From: Singulisphaera sp045290345
GTDB taxonomy: Bacteria; Planctomycetota; Planctomycetia; Isosphaerales; Isosphaeraceae
Length of the DNA: 64,000 nt
Direction: 5' to 3'
NCBI RefSeq assembly: GCF_045290345.1
Contig: NZ_CP155447.1
Span: 10,354,001 to 10,418,000 of the forward strand
Position 1 is the stretch's first letter; each line of letters starts with the position of its first letter. The notes beneath the pieces are model-generated. The model did no database searches. It saw only the letters and a list, made by a program, of their open reading frames with translations, and was not told where the DNA came from. Below are positions 18,789 to 27,667 of this stretch, one piece after another. A program made the position numbers and the translations under genes.

Positions 18789-19232
18789 TCAGCGCGTGTG
18801 CAGAGGCCTGCGGCCCGCCGCACGATCGACTCCGTTGGGCGACGCTTCGTTGAGAACCTGCAAGGCTCGCTTCGAGTTCGACGTCTGAAACACGCCGACG
18901 GCCTTGCCAGGCGCCGAACACGACGTATACGCGTACTCGACGTTGATGTGCTCCTCCGCGAGCCGCTCGAGAACCCGTGCCAGGGAGCCTGGTTGATTAT
19001 CCATGGTGACGGCCAGGACTTCGGCACCCGTAAACTCGACGCCCAGGGAGGTCAGCACCTTCTTGGTCGGCTCGAGGTCATCGGTCACAAATCGAAAAAC
19101 GCTCCGCTCAGACTTGTCCATGACCGACAGCGCCTTGATGTCGATCTTCTCATGCGCCAATGCCGAACAGATCTTGGCCAGCCGGCCAGGCTTGTTTTCG
19201 AGGTAGGCAGTCACTTCGTGGACGAATTCCAT
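18789..19232 (-). CDS. tandem ACT domain protein
   Basis: A 147-residue protein made of two ACT domains (about 1-70 and 72-135), seen in YLENKPGRLAKICSALA and MDNQPGSLARVLERLAE. It has no catalytic domain. ACT pairs bind amino acids and regulate metabolism; the layout resembles small stand-alone ACT proteins linked to amino-acid supply. The start has TTGGAGG 8 bases before the ATG. It lies upstream of rsgA on the same strand with a 219-base gap, so they may or may not share a transcript. Confidence 0.92.
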   Translation of the reverse strand: MEFVHEVTAYLENKPGRLAKICSALAHEKIDIKALSVMDKSERSVFRFVTDDLEPTKKVLTSLGVEFTGAEVLAVTMDNQPGSLARVLERLAEEHINVEYAYTSCSAPGKAVGVFQTSNSKRALQVLNEASPNGVDRAAGRRPLHTR

Positions 19233-19562
19233 CGAATTGCCTCCAAGTGGTCAGGGTCTCAACAAAGGCATTCCGGTCTCATCCTGAGTTCACTTTCCAC
19301 CGGAAGGGCCGGTGGTCCAAAGGCGTGGCGCAATCGCTGCCGTGGCTGCCTGCGTCCGATGGCTAATCATGCGAAAACGTATGAATCCCATCGTTGCGGA
19401 TCTCCAAACTTCGTGCGATTTCGCGACGCCAATCTCCTGTGAATTGCACCGCGTTTCGAATCACTAACGAATCCAGACTCCATCGAATCGAAAGGACAAG
19501 TCGGCCGATGGGCGCGGGTCCGCGCCCAATCGGCCAGCCCATCCGCGACCGGTCGTCGCGGT
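19233..19562. other. intergenic region
   Basis: I see no gene, repeat or clear hairpin in these 330 bases. The promoter of the ACT gene and the end of the gene at 19563 should be here. Confidence 0.5.
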
Positions 19563-21890
19563 CTAGCGGCCAGGCGCGGGGGAACCGGTGATGCCGGCCG
19601 GATCGGGCAAATTGGCCCCAGCGGCCCCCGGCAGATTCGGACCCCTGCGGCTGACCATCATCCGGAACAACCGGCTGACAGGCGTATCTGGACCGATCAG
19701 ATTGGGAAATGACAATCGCCTGACGAACCGCACCTCGTTCGCATCCACGGCAACGGCAGCCGTCGCCGGAAACATCAAGGCTTTCAGAGCGGCATCCGAG
19801 GGAAGCTTCGCCGGGTCGATCCGGAGGATCAACGGAGCGGCCGTCGTCTTCGCTGCTCCCTCTGCTCCAGGCGCACCCGGTGCTCCAGGAGCCCCCGGTG
19901 CTCCAGGCGCCCCCGGTGCTCCGGGCAGTTGGTCGGGGGGGACGGCTCCGGCCGCCGGATCGCCCGCCAGTGCCCCAGCAGGAGGGGCCACCGCCGCGGC
20001 CGGATTTCCAGGGGCGGCCGCTTCGCCAGGACCGGCCGCTCCGGCGACTGGTTTCGGCTGGTTGAGCAAGCCCATCTGATTGATCCGTTTCTGCAACTCG
20101 CCAGGGAGACTCGCCAGCAATTTGGGTAGGTGCTCCCTCGGATCTTCAACATGAAGGAAAACCAGGTCCGAAGGGACCTGTTCGAGCGCCTCGGCAAATT
20201 CGTCGGCAGGAATCCAGCTAGCTTCCTTCTTGATCTCAAGCGCCTGCCTCGCCACTTCGGGAGCGGAGGCGATGACCAGGTATTTCGCTCCAACCCGAAT
20301 GGTCGGTCGAAGCCCGGCCGGCAACCGTCCGAGCTCGCTCGGTACGTTGAGAACGAACGACTTCTCCGGCCCCGGCATCATCTTGAATTCCGGGGTAGGA
20401 AGCGCTTCGGGTCGACGCCGTCGAGATCCCCCGTCGCCCGGCTCAGCGCGATCGTCTGCCCCAGCTGGTGCGGCGGCCGCCGCCGCTGCCTCGGCCGCCG
20501 CTGCCGAATCCTGGATCCGGTTCCGGATCTCCTTGTTCAGCTCAATGACCAGAGTATCCAGGGCGCGTTCGACCGCAACCTTGTTATCAAACTCGAAAAT
20601 CGCCACGAACCTGGGGAGAGGGGTCGTGCCAAGGACCATGGCCAGTGGATTCAATCGACTGGTGGTCGTATCGGCCGCCGCGGGCTTCGCCGAGGTCGTC
20701 GTGGCCGCTGGAGCGAGGTAGAACAACGCCTTCGGGCCGAGGTGAGCGAGGAGATCCTTCCGAAGCTGCAATCGCGCCCGCGCCTGAATCAACTCCTCGA
20801 TCTTACCGAAGGTCTCCCCGAATGCCGGATTCGCTTCCTTGGCCACACTCGCCAGAGTTCCATAAACGTTCGCTGGCTTCATCGAGATCGCGGTGAACGA
20901 GCTGATCCCATCGGGCATCGTCAAAAGTGTTGATTTATCGAAGGTCGGCTGATCGAACAGCGCGAGCAACCCCTGACGCGGCGATTTGGCCTTCAGCCGC
21001 GCCACGGTCATGATCGCGTCGCCCGCGAGTCCCCAACGGTAGTCAACCCGGTCGACGCCGCGAATCTGCATTTTCTCGAAGAATAGCGAGGCCGCCGATT
21101 GTGGTTGATTCCAGGCGGCGCTATCGAAGAAGGCCAGTCCGACCGGTTCCATTCCCGCTTCGGGCTTCTCCAACTCGATTCGGACGGGATGCTCAATCGC
21201 GTTCGGTCGCTTGCCATCAAGGACTTCGCCAATCACATCCGCAGTCTCGGGCCCGTTGAGCGCGATGACAACGTCGTCCTTCTCGACCCACCATGCCCAG
21301 CTTGTGCCGGGCTGGGGTCCTCCCATCACCACGATCTGTCGTCCATTGCCACGTTTGGAAACCTGAGGCTTGACGGCCTGGTCTCCCTGCATGACCAGGA
21401 ACCTGCCCGTGATCGGCCGAAGTTCCTTGCGTGCCGCGCCCCTCAACACCAAGACCGACGCCCACTTCGCGGGATGCTCAGGTACACCCGCGGCCGCGAA
21501 CACGAACCCCGACTGGACGAGATTCTCGACCAGCTTGACGACTTCGCTCCCCGTAACGCGACGATCAGGGCGGTAGCTCAAGACCCGCTCGAGAATCTGG
21601 GCGCTGACGTCCTCGAGCATCACCCCCAGCGTGGTCTCGTTTAGCATCTTGTACGCCGCCGACTTCTGCCACGCTTCTCGGTGGGAGTCAAGCCCGGCGA
21701 ATTCCGCATAGACAAAGAGATTGTCCCGCGGCGCATACCTGGCAAGCGGACTCGAATCGGGCACGGGCGCAGCCACCGCTTTCTTGGCCGATCCCGTCTG
21801 CGCATCCAGCGTCGTCGAGAGGCCCACGGAGAGGGTCAAGACGCCGCACGACCATCGGAGGAGGCGCAGACCGATCGGAATTCGACGCAC
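19563..21890 (-). CDS. large secreted hypothetical protein with Gly-Ala-Pro repeat
   Basis: A 775-residue protein with a signal peptide (about residues 1-32). Residues about 50-480 are a mixed alpha/beta region with no motif I can name. An alanine-rich linker (about 470-490) precedes a second domain at about 500-610. A collagen-like run of seven Gly-Ala-Pro/Glu triplets is centred near residue 665, flanked by Ala- and Pro-rich segments, with a final conserved-looking domain after it. It is likely periplasmic or surface-exposed. The repeat is encoded by near-identical DNA units, so its length may vary between strains. Confidence 0.85.
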   Translation of the reverse strand: MRRIPIGLRLLRWSCGVLTLSVGLSTTLDAQTGSAKKAVAAPVPDSSPLARYAPRDNLFVYAEFAGLDSHREAWQKSAAYKMLNETTLGVMLEDVSAQILERVLSYRPDRRVTGSEVVKLVENLVQSGFVFAAAGVPEHPAKWASVLVLRGAARKELRPITGRFLVMQGDQAVKPQVSKRGNGRQIVVMGGPQPGTSWAWWVEKDDVVIALNGPETADVIGEVLDGKRPNAIEHPVRIELEKPEAGMEPVGLAFFDSAAWNQPQSAASLFFEKMQIRGVDRVDYRWGLAGDAIMTVARLKAKSPRQGLLALFDQPTFDKSTLLTMPDGISSFTAISMKPANVYGTLASVAKEANPAFGETFGKIEELIQARARLQLRKDLLAHLGPKALFYLAPAATTTSAKPAAADTTTSRLNPLAMVLGTTPLPRFVAIFEFDNKVAVERALDTLVIELNKEIRNRIQDSAAAAEAAAAAAAPAGADDRAEPGDGGSRRRRPEALPTPEFKMMPGPEKSFVLNVPSELGRLPAGLRPTIRVGAKYLVIASAPEVARQALEIKKEASWIPADEFAEALEQVPSDLVFLHVEDPREHLPKLLASLPGELQKRINQMGLLNQPKPVAGAAGPGEAAAPGNPAAAVAPPAGALAGDPAAGAVPPDQLPGAPGAPGAPGAPGAPGAPGAEGAAKTTAAPLILRIDPAKLPSDAALKALMFPATAAVAVDANEVRFVRRLSFPNLIGPDTPVSRLFRMMVSRRGPNLPGAAGANLPDPAGITGSPAPGR
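19866..19924 (-). repeat. tandem 9/18-bp repeat coding Gly-Ala-Pro
   Basis: Units close to GGTGCTCCAGGCGCCCCC recur in register across about 60 bases inside the gene at 19563-21890. The unit keeps the reading frame, so gain or loss of copies would only change the repeat length. Confidence 0.8.
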
Positions 21891-22783
21891 GTGGCAGTCC
21901 TTTCGCGAAGACTCGAGAGATGTGGCACGAGTCGAGGCAAAGGGCAGGGGGGAAAGGTCGAGTTGGAATGAGACCTCGGCGGGGGGTTCCCGTCATCCCG
22001 GACCTTGCTCTCACCATCGAAACGATCCAACTGGCATCGTATGATCGAACAGCCTCCGCGCCAACACCCTGCCCGCATCCCCCGCGAAATGCGAGCCTGG
22101 AGTCCTCGTCGAGTGCTTTTCTGAAGACGGTGCCACCCGACCCGTTCGGTCATCGAATCAAATCGCGGCCTGCGCGGTGCCACAGGATCAAACCTCGGAC
22201 CTCATGCCCCTCCAAATCGCCTTCCCTTCTCTCTTTAAACCAGTGAGCGGCCAACTCATCTGATGGTGAAGCGACGATCTCTGTCGGCGCATTAGAGCAG
22301 ACACGAGGCATTCATGTTGACGCCCTGTCCGGTACAATAGGCTCGGTCCCGTTCCCGGTTCCAAACCGGTCGGCTTGAAATCGGCGGTTCGCGAAAAGTA
22401 GCCATTTCGAGTCGTCGGCAGCGGACCAGCGCCCGCCGACGTGGTCGAACGGACGGGCCACCCCTCGGGATCAACCTGAAGCGATTGCGCCGGAGGAGTT
22501 GGGGGCTCTGAAGTTCGGAGTGCGCTTGACAGTTTTTGAGCCGATACTCTAGGATACTTCGCGCCTGGCCTCAACTGATATGATGAACATCGGATTGGGG
22601 GCGAATCCGAAAGACCTTCCCGAGCCGGGCCCAACCTCGGTACGATGGGGAAGGACTTTCCTTCAGGACGTAAGCACGCCTTGTGGCGATTGTCACGGGA
22701 TGCGAAGGCTGGGCTTCCCCCACCTTTCAGCATCCCGCTATTGTCTTGATATTTCTCTCGTTTTCCGCCTCGGAGATCCCCGC
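21891..22783. other. intergenic region upstream of plsX
   Basis: The flanking genes point outward, so promoters for both should lie here. The plsX frame is open back to 22580, but the extra 68 codons look non-coding. A 16-base sequence, GGTGCCACCCGACCCG at 22129-22144, recurs at 26089-26104 in the gap before acpP. No L32 gene, which commonly precedes plsX, is found. Confidence 0.5.
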
Positions 22784-23809
22784 ATGCGGATTGCCCTGGA
22801 CGCTATGGGGGGCGATCATGCCCCCGGACCGATCGTTGCCGGCGCCGTTGAAGCCGTCCACGATCAGCCGGGCTTGACCGTCGTTCTCGTCGGCGACCGC
22901 GATCGGATCGAGGCCGAACTGGCCAAAACGCCCCAGGCGGACCTCGACCGTTTACCGATTATCCACGCCAGCCAAGTCATTGGCATGGAAGAGAAACCCG
23001 TCGAGGCGCTCCGAAAGAAGCGTGATAACTCGATCTCAAAATGCTGGGGCTTGATGGCCTCCGGCGATGTGAAGGCCGTGGTCTCCGCCGGAAATACCGG
23101 AGCCATGGTCGGCTCGGCTCTGTTCAACAACAAAATGTTCTTGCCGGGCGTCCGCCGTCCGGGGATTGCCGCGATCTTCCCGTCCCACCAGGGGCCGATC
23201 GTCATCATTGACGTCGGCGCCAACATGAACGCCAAGGCTGAAGATCTCTATCAGTACGGCGTCATGGGCTCGATTTACGCCGAGACGATCCTGGGCGTCT
23301 CCGAACCCAAGATCGGCTTGCTCAACGTCGGAGCCGAGGACGACAAGGGAACCGATCTCACCAAGTCGACCCGCGCGATCTACCAGAAGAGTCCGCTGGC
23401 TCATCGCTTCGTCGGCAACGTCGAGGGCCGTGACATCTACGAGGGGCATGCCCGCGTGGTCGTCTGCGAGGGGTTCGTCGGCAACGTCCTACTGAAGGCA
23501 GGGGAGGGAGCGGTCGACTTCCTGTTCGCCACGCTCAAGCAGGAGTTGGCCCGCCTCCTTGGCGCGATGCCCGCCGAAGCCGGCCAGGCCATGGCGAGCG
23601 GACTCAGCGCGCTCAAGGCACGGTTCGAGTATGAGGAATTCGGGGGCGCCCCTCTCCTCGGGATCCGCGGGGCCTGCATCATTTGCCACGGTTCGTCCGG
23701 CGATCGCGCGATCAAGAACGCGCTTCGCGTCGCGAGCACCATGGCCGAGGACGAGCTCAACCAACTGATCGTCGAGCAGATCGCCGCCGGTCATATCGCA
23801 GAGGTGTGA
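22784..23809 (+). CDS. plsX: phosphate acyltransferase PlsX
   Basis: A 341-residue enzyme that turns acyl-ACP into acyl-phosphate for phospholipid synthesis. It starts MRIALDAMGGDHAP, the family's hallmark N-terminus, and contains SAGNTGAMVGSAL, IVIIDVGANMN, NVGAEDDKGTDL and the GFVGNVLLKAGEG segment. The ATG at 22784 follows GGAG. It leads the fatty-acid cluster with fabD 121 bases downstream, and should act at the inner face of the membrane with PlsY encoded elsewhere. Confidence 0.97.
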   Translation: MRIALDAMGGDHAPGPIVAGAVEAVHDQPGLTVVLVGDRDRIEAELAKTPQADLDRLPIIHASQVIGMEEKPVEALRKKRDNSISKCWGLMASGDVKAVVSAGNTGAMVGSALFNNKMFLPGVRRPGIAAIFPSHQGPIVIIDVGANMNAKAEDLYQYGVMGSIYAETILGVSEPKIGLLNVGAEDDKGTDLTKSTRAIYQKSPLAHRFVGNVEGRDIYEGHARVVVCEGFVGNVLLKAGEGAVDFLFATLKQELARLLGAMPAEAGQAMASGLSALKARFEYEEFGGAPLLGIRGACIICHGSSGDRAIKNALRVASTMAEDELNQLIVEQIAAGHIAEV

Positions 23810-23930
23810 GGTCGGTTCGTCGTCGAGGCGGCAACCACGCTCGCAAACAGCTCAATTCGAGGGTCCGAACCCTGCTCCTCCGGAGAAAGATTTCCATGCA
23901 GAGCCTCTCGAACTCAAGGTAAACGACCCG

Positions 23931-24842
23931 ATGCCCAAGATTGCCTTTCTCTTCCCCGGCCAAGGAGCACAGACCGTCGGCATGGGCCGCGAGCTCGACA
24001 GCGAATTGCCGGCCGCTCGTTCGCTGTTCGACCGCGCGGGCGAGATCCTCGGCTTCGACCTCCGGAAACTCTGCTTCGAGGGACCGGCCGAGGCTCTCGA
24101 ATCGACCGACGTGAGCCAGCCAGGGATTTTCGTCGCCAGTCTGGCGGCGCTTGAAAGCTTGAAGGTGAGCCAGCCCGACGTCGTCGAGGCGTGCCAAGGA
24201 GCGGCAGGGCTCAGCCTCGGCGAATACACCGCCCTGGTCTTTGCCGGGTCACTCGATTTCGAGGCTGGCCTGAAAGTGGTCCAGGCTCGCGGTCAGGCGA
24301 TGCAGGCAGCCGCACTGGCCACACCCAGCGGAATGACCAGCGTGCTCGGCCTCGACGAGCCGGCGATCGACGAACTCTGCCGTCGGGTCGCACCGCACGG
24401 CCGCCTCTGGAAAGCCAACCTGCTCGGTCCCGGCAATATCGTCGTCTCCGGCGAGACCTCCGCCCTGGCTCAGCTCGAACCGATCGCCTCGGAACTCGGT
24501 GCGTCACGGGTGATCCCCCTGAAGGTGGCGGGGGCCTTCCACTCGGATCTCATGAAACCGGCCGACGACCGACTCGCCGAGGCGCTCGGCTCGACAGCGA
24601 TCGCCCCGCCGCGAATCCCGGTCTACTCGAATGTCGATGCGGCCGCACATTCCGATCCCGACGACCTGAGGCGGACACTGGTCGCGCAGGTGGTCGGTGG
24701 AGTGCGCTGGGAAGACTCGATGCGACGAATGATGGCGGATGGCTTCGACACGTTTTACGAGGTGGGTCCCGGACGCGTCTTGACCGGTCTCTTGAAGCGA
24801 ATCGATCGCAAGACCCGATGCACGAGCATCCCGGCCCGTTGA
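23931..24842 (+). CDS. fabD: malonyl-CoA:ACP transacylase FabD
   Basis: A 303-residue enzyme that loads malonate onto acyl carrier protein. The N-terminal FPGQGAQ motif and the nucleophile Ser95 in GLSLGE are present, as is His204 in GAFHSDLM, the general base. The nucleophile motif is normally GHSLGE; here the His before Ser is Leu94, a rare change next to the active site. The gene sits between plsX and fabG on the same strand, consistent with a fatty-acid operon. Confidence 0.95.
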   Translation: MPKIAFLFPGQGAQTVGMGRELDSELPAARSLFDRAGEILGFDLRKLCFEGPAEALESTDVSQPGIFVASLAALESLKVSQPDVVEACQGAAGLSLGEYTALVFAGSLDFEAGLKVVQARGQAMQAAALATPSGMTSVLGLDEPAIDELCRRVAPHGRLWKANLLGPGNIVVSGETSALAQLEPIASELGASRVIPLKVAGAFHSDLMKPADDRLAEALGSTAIAPPRIPVYSNVDAAAHSDPDDLRRTLVAQVVGGVRWEDSMRRMMADGFDTFYEVGPGRVLTGLLKRIDRKTRCTSIPAR

Positions 24843-25010
24843 TTCCGCCCTGCGGGGCCTCGACATCCTTACCGTCGGTCCCGCCGCAGCTCGCGGCGGG
24901 TGAGATTGGGGTTGTGGGGGCCGCTCGGCCGAGATTATAACGATTCTCAACGTCCCGCCACGGCGTGGTTTTCGGCGAATTTGATCCCCGCGAGAGGATG
25001 GAAGCGAACA

Positions 25011-25784
25011 ATGGCCAGCGGCGATAGTCCTTCAGGATGTCGAGTCGATTTGAGCGGTCAGGTGGCGATGGTGACCGGAGCCTCGCGCGGGATCGGTCGA
25101 GCGATCGCGACTCGGCTGGCAGCCTGCGGCGCCACCGTGGCGGGCATCGCACGGACTGTGGAGGGCCTCGAAGAGACGCTCAAGACGATCCGAGACGCGG
25201 GAGGGACCGCCGAGGGCTATGCCGCCAACGTCGCCGACTCAGCCGACGTCAACCGGGTCGTGGAAGAGGTCGAAGCGAAATTCGGCAAAATTCAGATCCT
25301 GGTCAATAATGCCGGCATTACCCGCGACGGCCTCGTCCTCCGCATGGAAGACGATGCCTGGGATGACGTCATCGACACCAATCTGAAGGGCACGTTTCTC
25401 TTCTCGAGAGCCGTCGGCGCCATCATGATGCGCGGCCGGTACGGCCGGATCATCAACATCAGCAGCGTCTCGGGCCTGATGGGCAACCCGGGCCAGGCCA
25501 ATTACTCGGCGAGCAAGGCGGGAGTCATCGGTTTCAGCCGGACGATCGCCCGCGAGCTGGCCGCCCGCAACATCACGGTCAACGTGATCGCCCCCGGGTT
25601 CATCACCACCGACATGACCGACGCACTCCCCGACAAGATCAAGAGCGAGGTCAAAGACCGCGTTCCCCTTCGAAGGCTCGGGACTCCCGATGACATTGCC
25701 GACTTGGCGTGCTATCTTGCCGGACCCGGCGCAAGCTACCTGACCGGCCAAGTCATCGCCGTCGACGGTGGGATGACGGCTTGA
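25011..25784 (+). CDS. fabG: 3-oxoacyl-ACP reductase FabG
   Basis: A 257-residue NADPH-dependent short-chain reductase for the first reduction step of chain elongation. It shows TGASRGIG at 22-29, LVNNAGITRD near 98-106, and the active-site Tyr165 and Lys169 in YSASK. I start at the ATG at 25011 (GGAA about 8 bases upstream); the frame is open to 24900 but the extra residues are unlike FabG. It is 168 bases after fabD and precedes acpP. Confidence 0.96.
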   Translation: MASGDSPSGCRVDLSGQVAMVTGASRGIGRAIATRLAACGATVAGIARTVEGLEETLKTIRDAGGTAEGYAANVADSADVNRVVEEVEAKFGKIQILVNNAGITRDGLVLRMEDDAWDDVIDTNLKGTFLFSRAVGAIMMRGRYGRIINISSVSGLMGNPGQANYSASKAGVIGFSRTIARELAARNITVNVIAPGFITTDMTDALPDKIKSEVKDRVPLRRLGTPDDIADLACYLAGPGASYLTGQVIAVDGGMTA

Positions 25785-26141
25785 ACCAACCGGTGAGGGG
25801 GGAGCAGAGCGGTTCGCCCCGTTCTCACGGTCGAGAAGCGATATAAATCGGCGATGGTGATCCCCAGGCCGATCCTTCCGTAGACATTGCGGCCAGGGAT
25901 TGGTAACTTGAGACGTTTTACAGGATCCACGGCCCTGAAGTTCGAAGCCGAGGCTCTTTACGACCGATAACTCTGAGGATTCCCTCGCTACATCCCGGCG
26001 GCTTCTGCCGCCGCGATCCGGTGGGGGGTGTCTCAACGCCACACCGACGATGCGCCTCGGTGCCCGAACGCGAACCGTCATGCCCAGTGGTGCCACCCGA
26101 CCCGACTCGAAAGCTTAGACCAGAAATCAGGAGGTTCGCCC
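25785..26141. other. intergenic region before acpP
   Basis: 357 bases without a credible gene inside the fatty-acid cluster. It holds the second copy of the 16-base sequence at 26089-26104. The size suggests that acpP-fabF may have an additional promoter, which would fit the high demand for ACP. Confidence 0.45.
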
Positions 26142-26375
26142 GTGTCCGTGGAAGAACGCGTGATCGAGATCGTCAGCGAGCAGATGGGGGTAGCCAAGGA
26201 CCAGGTGACCCGGGAAACCTCATTCGTCAACGACCTGGGTGCCGACTCGCTCGACACCGTGGAACTGGTGATGGAGTTCGAAGAAGAGTTCGACATCACC
26301 ATCCCCGATGAAGAGGCCGAGAAGATTCAGACTGTCGGCCAAGCGATCCTATACATCGAGGAACATACGAAGTAA
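26142..26375 (+). CDS. acpP: acyl carrier protein
   Basis: A 77-residue acidic helical protein with the phosphopantetheine site DSL at 35-37 (Ser36) in GADSLDTVELVME. It carries the growing acyl chain between FabD, FabF, FabG and PlsX. The start is GTG with a strong AGGAGG site 8 bases upstream. Its stop is one base before the fabF start, so the two are tightly co-translated. Confidence 0.97.
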   Translation: MSVEERVIEIVSEQMGVAKDQVTRETSFVNDLGADSLDTVELVMEFEEEFDITIPDEEAEKIQTVGQAILYIEEHTK

Positions 26376-26376
26376 T

Positions 26377-27633
26377 ATGGGTAAGTCACGCCGAGTCGTC
26401 ATCACCGGCATGGGGGTGGTCACGGCCCTGGGCGACACACTGGACCGATTCTGGTCGTCGCTCTGCGCGGGCCAAAGCGGCGTTGGACCGCTATCCCTCT
26501 TTGATACGAGCGAGTTCAAGGTCCACTTCGGCGGCCAGGTTCCTGACTGGGATCCCGTAGCACGGTTTGGAGCCAAGGAAGCGCGTCACTTGGATCGGTT
26601 CGCGCAATTCGCGATGGCCGCCAGCATGTCGGCCGTCGAGGATTCGGGAATCGATTTCGAGCGCTATCCCGCTCACACCTGCGGCGTCATCATCGGATCG
26701 GGAATCGGCGGGCTCACCGAGTTTGAGACCCAACACTCGATTATGCGCGAGAAGGGTCCGTCTCGGATCAGCCCGTTCACGATCCCGAAGTTGATGGTCA
26801 ATGCGGCCAGCGGCCAGGTCTCGATCCGCTGGGGTTTGTGCGGACCGAACACGGCAATCGCGACGGCCTGCGCGTCGGCGGCCAACGCCATCGGCGACGC
26901 GTTCAAACTCATCCAGTCGGGCTTGGCCGACGTCATGATCACCGGCGGAAGCGAAGCCGCGATCACGCACATGGGACTGGGAGGGTTCGCCTCGATGCGG
27001 GCCTTGTCCACCCGGAACGACGATCCGACTCGCGCCAGCCGTCCCTTCGACCGTGACCGGGACGGCTTCGTCCTGGCTGAAGGGGCCGGAATCATGCTCC
27101 TCGAGTGCGAGGAGGTTGCGCGAGCCCGTGGGGCGCGCATCTATGCCGAAGTACTCGGTTACGGGATGTCGGCCGACGGATCGCACATCACGGCTCCCGA
27201 CGAGCAAGGCCGAGGCGCAGCCCGCGCCATGAACCTTTGTCTCAACGACGCACGTGTTTCACCCGATGGCGTTGATTATGTCAATGCTCACGGTACGAGC
27301 ACCGGTCTGGGAGACCTGGCCGAGACTCGGGCGATGAAGACCGTCTTCGGTTCCCACGTCAGCCGGCTCCAGATCTCCAGCACCAAGAGTGAGCTGGGCC
27401 ACCTCCTGGGCGCCTCGGGAGGGGTAGAGCTGATTGCTTCCGCCCTGGCGATTCATACGGACGTGCTCCCCCCGACGATCAACCTCGACCACCCGGGCGA
27501 GGGATGCGACCTCGACTATATTCCGAACGTCGCACGCGAAGTGAAGGTCGAGCGGGTCATGTCCAACAGCTTCGGGTTCGGCGGGCACAACGCCAGCCTC
27601 CTGATCGGCCGTTACCGGCCCAGTGACGCCTAG
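26377..27633 (+). CDS. fabF: 3-oxoacyl-ACP synthase II FabF
   Basis: A 418-residue condensing enzyme. The triad is Cys165 in TACASAANA, His305 in NAHGTSTGLGD and His342 in ELGHLLGASG, with Lys337 and the C-terminal NSFGFGGHNAS. It extends acyl-ACP by two carbons using malonyl-ACP. The ATG at 26377 begins one base after the acpP stop. The moeB-like gene begins 35 bases after its end. Confidence 0.97.
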   Translation: MGKSRRVVITGMGVVTALGDTLDRFWSSLCAGQSGVGPLSLFDTSEFKVHFGGQVPDWDPVARFGAKEARHLDRFAQFAMAASMSAVEDSGIDFERYPAHTCGVIIGSGIGGLTEFETQHSIMREKGPSRISPFTIPKLMVNAASGQVSIRWGLCGPNTAIATACASAANAIGDAFKLIQSGLADVMITGGSEAAITHMGLGGFASMRALSTRNDDPTRASRPFDRDRDGFVLAEGAGIMLLECEEVARARGARIYAEVLGYGMSADGSHITAPDEQGRGAARAMNLCLNDARVSPDGVDYVNAHGTSTGLGDLAETRAMKTVFGSHVSRLQISSTKSELGHLLGASGGVELIASALAIHTDVLPPTINLDHPGEGCDLDYIPNVAREVKVERVMSNSFGFGGHNASLLIGRYRPSDA

Positions 27634-27667
27634 GTCGGACGTATTCCAGGTTAGGCACCACAAGACG

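Noticed and set aside
22580..22783. In-frame extension of plsX with a CxxC and PH residues resembling the L32 zinc site.
   Set aside because: The PlsX family begins at MRIALDAMGGDHAP, and the rest of the extension does not match L32; the resemblance is likely chance.
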